DNA from: an uncultured Bacteroidota bacterium | GTDB lineage: Bacteria > Bacteroidota > Bacteroidia > Bacteroidales > P3 | Length of the DNA: 12,842 nt | Direction of reading: 5' to 3' | Assembly: GCA_902766265.1 (NCBI GenBank) | Contig: CACXCY010000082.1 | Location: forward strand, 1 to 12,842 | Part shown: piece by piece, positions 1-6,108 of the stretch | Position numbering within the stretch: the first letter of the stretch is position 1 | Layout of the letters: each line of letters begins with the position of its first letter | The notes under the pieces: model-generated | What the model was told of the DNA's origin: nothing | Database searches by the model: none | What the model saw: only the letters and a program-made list of their open reading frames with translations | Position numbers and translations under genes: made by a program

Positions 1-54
1 ATAGGTTCATTGGCCAACGAACATATGTTCATCGGCTCACGAACCTATGTTCAT
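1..54. repeat. 22-bp tandem repeat, at least two units, cut by the window edge
   Basis: Positions 1-22 and 23-44 match at 18 of 22 bases, and a third partial unit follows to about 54. Each unit carries a GTTCAT word and ends in CACGAAC or AACGAAC. A perfect 12-bp palindrome, GAACATATGTTC, lies at 19-30, and ATAGGTTC (1-8) is inverted as GAACCTAT (41-48). The array probably continues to the left of the window. Function unknown; no gene is seen here. Confidence 0.7.
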
Positions 55-340
55 ATTTTCCCGTGTTGCCGTGGGGATGGTTCAGGGGTCTTCTGGCAGG
101 CAGATGGAGATTCACGACCCAAGGGCTGTATTGAGGCAAATTAATTCATGGTCAATTACATGGAAATTCATATGGACCCAAACGCGAATGACCGTGTGGG
201 TAGTTAGACACGAATGGCCATATAATTATCCATTAATTTTGGTTGCGGAGTGGGGCTCCCACTGAAATGGCGGAAAGCGCAGATGTTTTCTTGCTGCCGT
301 TGCTGCTCTTTCGGCGGGACTCTCATGGGGTACAACAACA
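55..340. other. Gene-free spacer downstream of kal
   Basis: No convincing coding region is seen; the open frames here are short and resemble no family I know. The stretch holds AATT words spaced exactly 11 bp apart (starting at 143, 154 and 165, with AATG at 187), then a second phase (AATG at 213, AATT at 224 and 235). The segment 208-242 resembles another spacer at 6062-6095. It is AT-richer than the genes around it. Confidence 0.6.
143..242. repeat. Degenerate 11-bp periodic repeats and dispersed repeat copy A
   Basis: Units such as AATTCATGGTC, AATTACATGGA and AATTCATATGG follow one another at exactly 11 bp from 143 to 175, then decay. The end of the block, 208-242, is a copy of a sequence also present at 6062-6095: ACACGAAT, then GCC, then AATTATCC, then AATT-N-TGG in the same order, with 28 of 35 aligned columns identical and one gap. 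CGTGT at 193-197 and ACACG at 208-212 form a short inverted repeat that the other copy also has. Confidence 0.6.
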
Positions 341-368
341 AAAAAGGTGCTCCGTTGGGGGGCACCTT
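337..368 (-). terminator. Rho-independent terminator of the atoD-kal operon
   Basis: Read on the minus strand, AAGGTGC (368-362) pairs perfectly with GCACCTT (350-344) around an 11-nt C-rich loop and runs into a T tract ending near 337. It lies about 30 nt past the kal stop codon, so it closes the minus-strand operon. Confidence 0.85.
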
Positions 369-398
369 CTTGGCTAATGCTTGCTTGTCGCGCCGCGA

Positions 399-872
399 TT
401 ATTTCTTTCTTGCCTTGGTGGCTTTCTTTGCAGGGGCTACCTTTTTGGCAACGGCCTTCTTGGCAGCTGCTTTCTTGGCGGTGACGTTCTTGCGCTGGCA
501 TTGTGCGGGGGTGACGCAGGTGCCGGTGGCGCGGCAGACAAGGATTTTCTCCTCGAGGACGTCGGCTGCGGAGTCGCTGATGTCGGGGCGGGTCTTGATG
601 ACTTTGTAGGCCTCGAATTTCATCGTGCGGGAGGTGTTGCCCACGTGGGTAATCTCGCCGTAAGCTTCAATATAGTCGCCGGCGTAGACGGGGGCTTTGA
701 ATTCGACCATGTCGTAGGCGCAGAAGAGGCCTTCGTCGCCGTCCTGGATGATGAGGAGCTCGGTGGCCACGTCGCCAAAGAGATGGAGCATGTGGGCGCC
801 GTCGACGAGATTGCCGCCGTAGTGGGCGTCCTTGGCGCTCATGCGGAGGCGGAGCATAGATTTTACTGCCAT
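399..872 (-). CDS. kal: 3-aminobutyryl-CoA ammonia lyase with a C-terminal Lys/Ala-rich tail
   Basis: The 157-residue product matches, from memory of the family, the 3-aminobutyryl-CoA ammonia lyase of lysine fermentation: a small hotdog-fold enzyme that removes ammonia from L-3-aminobutyryl-CoA to give crotonyl-CoA in the cytoplasm. The recognisable core is residues 1-128, with the signature MSAKDAHYGGNLVDG near residues 11-25 and a GDVATELL segment. Family members usually end about there, near 128 residues. Here residues 129-157 are a low-complexity tail of repeated AKK units with eleven Lys and one Arg, like the tails of bacterial histone-H1-like proteins; it is in frame and ends just before the terminator. 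The gene lies 49 nt downstream of atoD on the same strand, which agrees with the pathway. A beta-alanyl-CoA ammonia lyase is the main alternative; the atoD neighbour favours Kal. Confidence 0.85.
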   Translation of the reverse strand: MAVKSMLRLRMSAKDAHYGGNLVDGAHMLHLFGDVATELLIIQDGDEGLFCAYDMVEFKAPVYAGDYIEAYGEITHVGNTSRTMKFEAYKVIKTRPDISDSAADVLEEKILVCRATGTCVTPAQCQRKNVTAKKAAAKKAVAKKVAPAKKATKARKK

Positions 873-921
873 GTGTGATTGTTTTTAGTTGTGATGTAAT
901 GACAAGATGGGAGCTTGCCGC

Positions 922-1569
922 TTATTTCTTGATAATGAAGTCGACGAAGATGCCGGGGGTCTTGACGAGTTCGGGGGCAATTTCGCCGGCTTTGACGATT
1001 TCCTGTGGCTCGACGATAACGGTGTCGGCAGCGGTGGCCATCATGGGGCAGAAGTTCTGCGAGGTGCCCTTATAGACGAGGTTGCCGGTTTCGTCGCAGA
1101 TGTTGGCACCGATAATGGCCACATCGGCGTGGACGGGGAGTTCGAGGAGGTACTCTTTGCCGTCGATGGTGATTTTCTGCTTGCCGTTTTCGACCACGGT
1201 ACCGAGGCCTGTCTGTGTGAGAACGCCACCGAGGCCTGCACCAGCGGCGCGGATGCGCTCGGCGAGGGTGCCCTGGGGACTGAGCTCGACCTGGAGCTCG
1301 CCGGCGTTCATCTGGTCGATGGTATTGTTGTTGGTTCCGATATGGGTGGCGATAAGTTTTTTCACCTGACGGTTGGTGATGAGTTTGCCGACGCCCACTT
1401 CGGGATAGGCGGTGTCGTTGCAGATAATGGTCAAGTCCTTCACGCCTTTTTCAACGAGGGCGTCGATGAGAGCGATGGGGTTGCCCACACCAAGAAAACC
1501 GCCGACCATCACGGTCATGCCGTCGTGAATTTTTTCAGCTGCCTGCTGTACAGATACGAATTTGTTCAT
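922..1569 (-). CDS. atoD: Acetate/acetoacetate CoA-transferase, alpha subunit
   Basis: The 215-residue product has the family I CoA-transferase alpha-subunit signature DGMTVMVGGFLGVGNP at residues 16-31, followed by NDTAYPEVGVGKLI and the segment ELSPQGTLAERIRAAGAG. Length is normal for AtoD/CtfA (about 215-220). The enzyme moves CoA between acetoacetate or butyrate and acetate; in lysine fermentation it activates or releases the short-chain acids. The catalytic Glu is on the beta subunit, which would normally be the adjacent gene. Here the next gene downstream is kal and no beta-subunit gene appears in the window, so the partner must be encoded elsewhere. It is the first gene of the operon, with a promoter-like site about 104 nt upstream. 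Subunit identity is secure; the exact acid substrate is not. Confidence 0.92.
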   Translation of the reverse strand: MNKFVSVQQAAEKIHDGMTVMVGGFLGVGNPIALIDALVEKGVKDLTIICNDTAYPEVGVGKLITNRQVKKLIATHIGTNNNTIDQMNAGELQVELSPQGTLAERIRAAGAGLGGVLTQTGLGTVVENGKQKITIDGKEYLLELPVHADVAIIGANICDETGNLVYKGTSQNFCPMMATAADTVIVEPQEIVKAGEIAPELVKTPGIFVDFIIKK

Positions 1570-1672
1570 AGCTATTAAAGTTTATTTGTTTTATGCAAAA
1601 TAGTTGAACGTCTTGTATCATAGCGTTTTTTTGCCATTGAGGGACGTTCGCGGGTGTTTTTTTTACGAAATG

Positions 1673-1680
1673 CAAATATA
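1673..1680 (-). promoter_or_regulatory. Putative -7 promoter element for atoD-kal
   Basis: The minus strand reads TATATTTG here, an exact match to the Bacteroidota -7 consensus TAnnTTTG. I see no clear TTTG 19-21 nt further upstream. It would leave a 5' leader of roughly 100 nt before the atoD start at 1569. Confidence 0.5.
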
Positions 1681-1778
1681 GCAAAACTTTTTGAATGGCG
1701 TGTTTTAATCGATTTTTTTAAAACTTGTGGCAACAGCATACTATTTTCCAAACAATTGCGTTATGGTGTGGTAAAAAG

Positions 1779-1811
1779 TTTGCACAGGTACGGAATTTAT
1801 GCGTACTTTTG
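1779..1811 (+). promoter_or_regulatory. Promoter of the four-gene cluster starting at 1834
   Basis: TTTG at 1779-1782 and TACTTTTG at 1804-1811 fit the Bacteroidota -33/-7 consensus (TTTG, then TAnnTTTG) with 21 nt between. The start codon at 1834 lies 22 nt downstream. This placement supports 1834 rather than an upstream in-frame ATG at 1654, which would put the promoter inside the gene. Confidence 0.7.
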
Positions 1812-1833
1812 CATCTTCAAAACCAGTGTATAT

Positions 1834-2466
1834 ATGAAAAGAATCGCTACACTTTTGGCCGTACTCATGGCAACATGCGCACTCACGCAAGCACAGGAAC
1901 AGCAGTCGCCCGACGGCACATGGAAGTTTATGGAGATCACCGGAAGCAACTATCACGGCTATGCTTTCCCCAACGACTGGGAGGTTGACGTGACTGTGGA
2001 GAGCCAGGACGGACGCTATACCCCTGACGATACCGACATCGCCAAGGCCGAGAAACTGATTCAAAAAAACCTGGCATACCTCAACCGCAACCATGAGAAC
2101 CAGGAGGGCCGCTGCCCCATCATCGACGAGCATATACGCAAATACGAACGCCAATATGTAGGTTTCACCGATGTGCACGGCTACCGCATCATCTGGGTCA
2201 ACTTTATCTGGGACGAGTCGCTGAAAGGCAAGTTGGGACGCGACATCGTGCTGACCGAGGGCGGCTGCGGACACTATTGGCACATCAAATGCAACATCGA
2301 CACCGAGAAGGTGTACGGCCTCGAGGTCAACGAGGCGGGCGATGTGAAGTATCTCCCCCGCGTCAAGAAACCAGGTCCCCGTATCAGCAAACCTAAGAAC
2401 GCCAATAACCCGCAGCGCATCCGCAAGACGGGCATCATCCACACCCAGGAAGAGAAGACTTTCTAG
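1834..2466 (+). CDS. Secreted protein of unknown function
   Basis: The 210-residue product begins with a clear signal peptide (MKRIATLLAVLMATCALTQA), probably cut after the QA near residue 20. The Cys in that segment does not sit in a good lipobox, so a soluble exported protein is likelier than a lipoprotein. The mature part has an aromatic-rich segment (VGFTDVHGYRIIWVNFIW) and a second block, LTEGGCGHYWHIKCN, with two nearby Cys that could form a disulfide outside the cytoplasm. The last 40 residues are basic and Pro-rich. I recognise no characterised family; it resembles uncharacterised Bacteroidota proteins. The frame opens upstream to 1654, but the signal peptide and the promoter at 1779-1811 fix the start at 1834. 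It is the first gene of the cluster; the next start is 3 nt past its stop. Confidence 0.8.
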   Translation: MKRIATLLAVLMATCALTQAQEQQSPDGTWKFMEITGSNYHGYAFPNDWEVDVTVESQDGRYTPDDTDIAKAEKLIQKNLAYLNRNHENQEGRCPIIDEHIRKYERQYVGFTDVHGYRIIWVNFIWDESLKGKLGRDIVLTEGGCGHYWHIKCNIDTEKVYGLEVNEAGDVKYLPRVKKPGPRISKPKNANNPQRIRKTGIIHTQEEKTF

Positions 2467-2469
2467 CAC

Positions 2470-2859
2470 ATGCTGAAATTCTATATACTGAGGTTCCTCA
2501 AGTTCGGCGTGGTCGGGTTGTCGGGAACGGTGATAGATTTTGGCGTCACCTATCTCTGCAAGGAAATACTCAAAATCAAGAAACTTGTTGCCAACGCCAT
2601 CGGGTTCACCCTGGCGGCCACGAGCAACTATATCCTCAACCGCATCTGGACTTGGCAGAGCACCTCGACGCAGGTGGGCGTGGAATACCTCAAATTCTTC
2701 GGTGTGTCGCTGGTGGGCTTGGGCATCAACACGCTGACGATATGGCTGCTCAACGACAAGCTCAAATGGAACTTCTGGTTCTCCAAAGTCTGCGCCACCG
2801 GCATCGTGATGCTGTGGAACTTCTTTGCCAATAATTTCTTCACCTTTGCCGGCTGCTGA
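2470..2859 (+). CDS. GtrA-like family membrane protein
   Basis: The 129-residue product has the length and layout of GtrA-like proteins: four hydrophobic helices, an N-terminal FLKFGVVGLSGTVIDFG segment, the family's NYILNRIWTW block near residues 53-62, and a closing WNFFANNFFTF block. GtrA-type proteins are thought to help move polyprenyl-linked sugars across the inner membrane, or to act with glycosyltransferases in cell-surface polysaccharide work; the exact role of most members is unproven. It starts 3 nt after the preceding stop and ends 28 nt before the peptidase start. A glycosyltransferase two genes downstream in the same cluster agrees with a role in surface glycan assembly, but this is inference. 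Confidence 0.88.
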   Translation: MLKFYILRFLKFGVVGLSGTVIDFGVTYLCKEILKIKKLVANAIGFTLAATSNYILNRIWTWQSTSTQVGVEYLKFFGVSLVGLGINTLTIWLLNDKLKWNFWFSKVCATGIVMLWNFFANNFFTFAGC

Positions 2860-2887
2860 GACATTCCGGCGTAACCCTTCCGTTGCC

Positions 2888-4267
2888 ATGAAAAAAGCCG
2901 CCGTCATCCTGTTGCTATGCTGCTCCCTGCTGGTGAGAGGGCAGGTGTGCATCCAGTTCGACGAACCCGACCGCAGCCGGTTGCCGCTCATCTCGCGCAC
3001 GGTGTCCATCGACCGCGTGGAGGGCACGCACATTACCGCCTACGCCAACCCCGAGGAACTTGCCGCGCTGGCAGCCCTCGGCTACAACTACACCACGACA
3101 GTGCCCGCAGAGCCACCCAAGAGCTTGCTGATGGCCACCTCCGTCGACCAGATGCGCGAATGGAACCGCTACCCGACCTACGAAACCTATCTGGCGATGA
3201 TGCAGCAGCTGGCCGACTCCTTCCCTACCCTATGCCGCATCGACACCATCGGCCGCTCCGTTCAGAACCGCCTGATACTTTGCGCTGTGCTGAACAACTT
3301 TGAGTCGCTCGATGATACCTACAAACCGCAGTTTTTCTATTCCTCCACCATGCATGGCGACGAGGTGTGCGGATACTATCTGATGCTGCGCCTCATCGAT
3401 ACTCTGCTGCACGGCTACGGCACCAACGCCGAATACACGCGCCTGCTCAACACCACGCAGATTTACATCAACCCTCTGTCCAACCCCGACGGCACCTACA
3501 TTGGCGGCAACGACAACATCGGAGATGCCCAACGCTACAACGCCAACAACATAGACCTCAACCGTAACTACCCCGATCCTTTCGGCACGGCGCCGCTGTA
3601 CCCTGAGCAGGTGGAGAACACCGCCATGATAAACTACCTCGGAGCCCACAACTTCCGGCTGAGCGCCAATCTGCACAGCGGAGCGGAAGTGCTGAATTAT
3701 CCGTGGGATTCGTTCACCTCGCAAGAGAGAATCCACCCGCAGGCCCGCTGGTGGCAAGAGGTGTGCCAACGCTTTATCGACACCAGCCGTGCCGTCGACA
3801 ACACCCATTTCCGTAGCGAGAACCGCAAGGGCTACATCTGTGGCGGCGACTGGTACGTCATCAGCAACGGACGCCAGGATTATGTGAACGTGGTGCACAA
3901 CTGCCTGGAGATGACCATGGAGGTGGCTGTGCGGAAGTTGCTGTCCTCCGAGCAGTTGGACGCCTACTGGCAATTCCTGCAGCGCCCACTCGTCAACTAT
4001 ATCAAGGAAATCCACCATCTGCCCAGCGGCGAAGCGATTTCTGCCGTAACGGCGTCGGCATCCTTCACGGCTTATCCCAATCCCACCGGAGGCAGGGTTT
4101 GTCTGGAAAACGTTGCTCCCGATGTGGCGATTCAGGTGTGCGACGGCTTTGGACGCACGGTGCTCTCGACCACAGCCGCTGACGGAGCCGTTGATTTGTC
4201 GTCGTTGCCACAGGGGTTCTATCTGCTGCGAGTGGAGGGAAAGATACTAAAAATCGTCAGGCGGTGA
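2888..4267 (+). CDS. M14 zinc carboxypeptidase with T9SS type A sorting domain
   Basis: The 459-residue product is an exported metallocarboxypeptidase. It has a signal peptide at 1-18, an N-terminal segment with a NPEELAALAALGY stretch, the peptidase domain at about 97-385, and a C-terminal sorting domain at about 390-459 that starts with the typical YPNP (396-399) and ends in a short basic sequence. Expected catalytic parts are all present: zinc ligands H156 and E159 in MHGDE, H263 in LHSG, the DLNRNYPDP block with N225 and R226, and a Glu in LEMTMEV, most likely E345. So it should be active, crossing the outer membrane by T9SS and probably being anchored at the surface. The frame extends upstream to 2825 over the end of the previous gene, but the signal peptide sets the start at 2888. 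The next gene overlaps its stop by 4 bp. Confidence 0.92.
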   Translation: MKKAAVILLLCCSLLVRGQVCIQFDEPDRSRLPLISRTVSIDRVEGTHITAYANPEELAALAALGYNYTTTVPAEPPKSLLMATSVDQMREWNRYPTYETYLAMMQQLADSFPTLCRIDTIGRSVQNRLILCAVLNNFESLDDTYKPQFFYSSTMHGDEVCGYYLMLRLIDTLLHGYGTNAEYTRLLNTTQIYINPLSNPDGTYIGGNDNIGDAQRYNANNIDLNRNYPDPFGTAPLYPEQVENTAMINYLGAHNFRLSANLHSGAEVLNYPWDSFTSQERIHPQARWWQEVCQRFIDTSRAVDNTHFRSENRKGYICGGDWYVISNGRQDYVNVVHNCLEMTMEVAVRKLLSSEQLDAYWQFLQRPLVNYIKEIHHLPSGEAISAVTASASFTAYPNPTGGRVCLENVAPDVAIQVCDGFGRTVLSTTAADGAVDLSSLPQGFYLLRVEGKILKIVRR

Positions 4268-5442
4268 GCTACTCGCATGTGTCGGTGGCTATCCCAATGA
4301 TGGCCGAGTTGGCCAATCTGCCCATGATGCTGCGCCAGCTGCGCGAACAACGGCATCGCGATTTCAGCGTCTACTGCTGCGTCAACCAACCCGAAACCGA
4401 CCGTTCCGAAACTTTCGAAGAAAACCAAGAGACGCTGCGTCTGCTGGGCGAGGTGAACGATTTGGATCTGCACCTCATCGACCGCTCCTCTCCCGGCTGC
4501 GGATGGAGCGGCAAGCGCAAGGGCGTGGGGTGGGCACGCAAGGAGCTCTTCAACGCCATCGTCAGCGAGCAATCGGAGGAGGAACTCATCGTCAGCATGG
4601 ATGCCGACACCGAGTTCTCCCCGACCTATCTGGAGGCGGTGCTTCACGCTATGAACCGCCACCCCGAGTGGTCGGCCCTCAGCGTACCCTATTACCATCC
4701 GCTCAACGGCGACGAGCTGCAGGACCGCGCCCTGCTCCGCTACGAATGCTATATGCGGCACTACCTCATCAATCTCCTGCTCATCGGCAACCCCTACGCT
4801 TTCAGCGCGCTGGGGTCGGCCATGGTGTTCTCTGCACACGCCTACCGCAGAGTGGGCGGCATCACGCCGTTGCAAGGCGGGGAAGATTTCTATCTGTTGC
4901 AGAAATTTGCCAAAACGGGCATCGTAGGGCGGAAACTCGAAGAGTGTGTGCGGCCACAGGGACGCATCTCCCACCGTGTGCCTTTCGGCACAGGACCTGC
5001 CGTCGCACAGGGTGTCTGCACTTATGATACTGGCGGCGATATGGAATGCGGCTACCCTTTCTATCCCCACGCCGCATTCGCTGCCGTTCGGGAGACCTTC
5101 AAAATGATGCCGCATCTCTACGACACCGATGAGGAGACTCCCATGAGCGCCTTCCTACGCCAACAGCTGGACACCGACAATCTCTGGGAACCGCTGCGCA
5201 AGAACTTCAAGACACGCGACCTCTTTGTCCATGCCTGCCACGAGCGTGTTGACGGCCTCCGTATCCTGCAGTACCTCAAAACGCAGCTGACTCCGGGCAC
5301 CTCCAACAACGCCGAGTTTGTCTCTTTCTGTCAACAACAGGGGATAGCCGTGCCACCCGATTTCTCGTTCGCCACCTCGCCCATCGGCGAGATTGACGCC
5401 CTCCGCGACGCCCTGTTTGCGCTGGAGATGCACCTGCGATAG
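4264..5442 (+). CDS. Family 2 glycosyltransferase
   Basis: The 392-residue product has a GT2 (GT-A) fold pattern: a beta strand VSVAIPMM at the N-terminus, the metal-binding DxD as MDADTEF (D113, D115), and a GGEDFYLLQK block (E207, D208) that fits the family's acceptor-side acidic motif. No clear membrane helix is present, so a cytoplasmic or membrane-associated enzyme is expected, moving a sugar from a nucleotide-sugar donor. The donor and acceptor cannot be read from sequence. I start it at a GTG (4264) that overlaps the previous stop in a GTGA arrangement, which suggests translational coupling; the first in-frame ATG, at 4297, would cut into the first beta strand. It is the last gene of the cluster; no terminator is obvious after it. 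Confidence 0.85.
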   Translation: MSYSHVSVAIPMMAELANLPMMLRQLREQRHRDFSVYCCVNQPETDRSETFEENQETLRLLGEVNDLDLHLIDRSSPGCGWSGKRKGVGWARKELFNAIVSEQSEEELIVSMDADTEFSPTYLEAVLHAMNRHPEWSALSVPYYHPLNGDELQDRALLRYECYMRHYLINLLLIGNPYAFSALGSAMVFSAHAYRRVGGITPLQGGEDFYLLQKFAKTGIVGRKLEECVRPQGRISHRVPFGTGPAVAQGVCTYDTGGDMECGYPFYPHAAFAAVRETFKMMPHLYDTDEETPMSAFLRQQLDTDNLWEPLRKNFKTRDLFVHACHERVDGLRILQYLKTQLTPGTSNNAEFVSFCQQQGIAVPPDFSFATSPIGEIDALRDALFALEMHLR

Positions 5443-5518
5443 CCCACTCCACATCCTTCCCCCTTGGCTACATCACTATCCCGGCAATCACATCGGTATC
5501 TGTGCAATGGATTGGATT

Positions 5519-5546
5519 AACATTTTGTTAATAACACTTTGTTAAG
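5519..5546. repeat. Two tandem 14-bp repeats with AACA-N3-TGTT symmetry
   Basis: AACATTTTGTTAAT is followed directly by AACACTTTGTTAAG. The copies differ at two positions, and each contains the inverted pair AACA/TGTT with a 3-nt spacer. The arrangement resembles paired operator half-sites, but no nearby promoter makes a regulatory role certain. Confidence 0.5.
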
Positions 5547-5598
5547 TCAGAAAAAACGCCAGTACCATTTGTTCTCGAAATTGCAGATAGTTCATTCC

Positions 5599-5646
5599 AT
5601 TACATTCAAGAGAAAATACAAAAATGCAAATTTTCTTGAATGTAAT
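5599..5646. repeat. 13-bp perfect inverted repeat with 22-nt loop
   Basis: ATTACATTCAAGA at 5599-5611 is exactly inverted as TCTTGAATGTAAT at 5634-5646; a further A/T run inside can extend the stem after a small bulge. No T tract follows on either strand, so it is not a typical terminator. It could be a structured RNA, or the ends of a small lost element. Confidence 0.65.
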
Positions 5647-5780
5647 AGCAATGATATGGGAGTTGACCCTAAAATTCGCGTGATAGAAATAGGTAAAGAG
5701 GGGCAAATACTGCTACTTGTTATCTCGAAACAGCAATTGAAACATGCTTTATAAAACACTGGTTTTATACGTTATAAAAT

Positions 5781-5807
5781 AAAAAAGAGGTTTGCAAAAA
5801 CCTCTTT
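5781..5807 (-). terminator. Terminator of tRNA-Ala
   Basis: Read on the minus strand, AAAGAGGTTT (5807-5798) pairs with AAACCTCTTT (5793-5784) around a 4-nt loop, a perfect 10-bp stem, and runs into a T-rich tract. It begins 4 nt past the tRNA 3' end. On the plus strand no T tract follows, so it acts for the tRNA. Confidence 0.85.
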
Positions 5808-5810
5808 CCG

Positions 5811-5884
5811 TGGAGTATATGAGAGTCGAACTCATGACCTTTTGACTGCCAGTCAAACGCTCTAGCCACCTGAGCTAATACCCC
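5811..5884 (-). tRNA. tRNA-Ala (anticodon GGC)
   Basis: The minus strand folds as a 74-nt tRNA: acceptor GGGGTAT with ATACTCC, D arm GCTC/GAGC, anticodon arm TTTGA-CTGGCAG-TCAAA giving anticodon GGC, 5-nt variable loop, and T arm ATGAG-TTCGACT-CTCAT with discriminator A. The third acceptor pair is G3-U70, the identity mark of alanine tRNAs, which confirms the anticodon reading. The CCA end is not encoded, so it must be added afterwards. It reads GCC and GCU codons. It is a single gene with its own promoter and terminator. Confidence 0.96.
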
Positions 5885-5900
5885 GTCTCAAATGAGGTTG

Positions 5901-5931
5901 CAAAAGTACACACTTTTTTTTATTCGACAAA
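5901..5931 (-). promoter_or_regulatory. Promoter of tRNA-Ala
   Basis: On the minus strand TTTG (5931-5928) and TACTTTTG (5908-5901), 19 nt apart, match the Bacteroidota -33/-7 consensus. The -7 element ends 16 nt before the mature tRNA 5' end at 5884, which leaves a short leader for RNase P to remove. Confidence 0.78.
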
Positions 5932-6044
5932 ATTTATTTTTGTTATCGCTGAAAATTAGTGCATTTGCAACCGCCTTATGGAACGCATCACGGCCGTCGA
6001 CAGGTCATAATGCCGCTATTTTGATGCATCATATCCACATGGGG

Positions 6045-6095
6045 ATTCGTGTGAGCATCATACACGAATTGCCGTGAATTATCCGTGAATTATGG
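6045..6095. repeat. Inverted repeat, 11-bp tandem repeat and dispersed repeat copy B
   Basis: ATTCGTGT (6045-6052) is inverted as ACACGAAT (6062-6069), with 9 nt between. Then CCGTGAATTAT occurs twice in perfect tandem (6072-6082, 6083-6093). The part 6062-6095 matches 208-242 at 28 of 35 aligned columns. It lies 14-64 nt beyond the stop of the minus-strand prsW gene, as copy A lies beyond the minus-strand kal gene. No T tract makes it an ordinary terminator. Confidence 0.65.
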
Positions 6096-6108
6096 TCGCG
6101 ATAAGGGA

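Larger units (their letters stand above)
5443..5780. other. AT-rich, hairpin-rich gap without a convincing gene
   Basis: This stretch is far richer in A and T than the flanking genes. It holds two adjacent 14-bp near-copies (5519-5532 and 5533-5546, AACA-N3-TGTTAA type), a 13-bp inverted repeat (5599-5611 with 5634-5646) and an 8-bp perfect hairpin with an ACTG loop (5750-5769). A weak frame at 5539-5754 starts with TTG and resembles nothing I know. It lies directly past the 3' end of the tRNA-Ala gene, the usual place for integrated elements, so a decayed element is possible, but no integrase or att duplication is seen. Confidence 0.5.

Noticed and set aside
399..872. Beta-alanyl-CoA ammonia lyase as the identity of kal
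   Set aside because: Same fold and similar sequence, but the adjacent CoA-transferase gene and the close match to the lysine-fermentation type favour Kal; not excluded fully.
1654..1833. A 60-residue N-terminal extension of the secreted protein
   Set aside because: It would put a good promoter (1779-1811) inside the gene and bury the signal peptide at residue 61.
1741..3033. A 430-codon open frame on the minus strand
   Set aside because: It covers three plus-strand genes with clear signal peptide or family motifs; its own sequence shows no family pattern. High GC favours such shadows.
5539..5754. A 71-codon open frame in the AT-rich gap
   Set aside because: Begins with TTG, crosses a 13-bp inverted repeat, and resembles no family I know; not enough to call a gene.
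5443..5810. An insertion sequence bounded by the 13-bp inverted repeat
   Set aside because: Only 48 bp lie between the outer ends, with no transposase and no target-site duplication visible.
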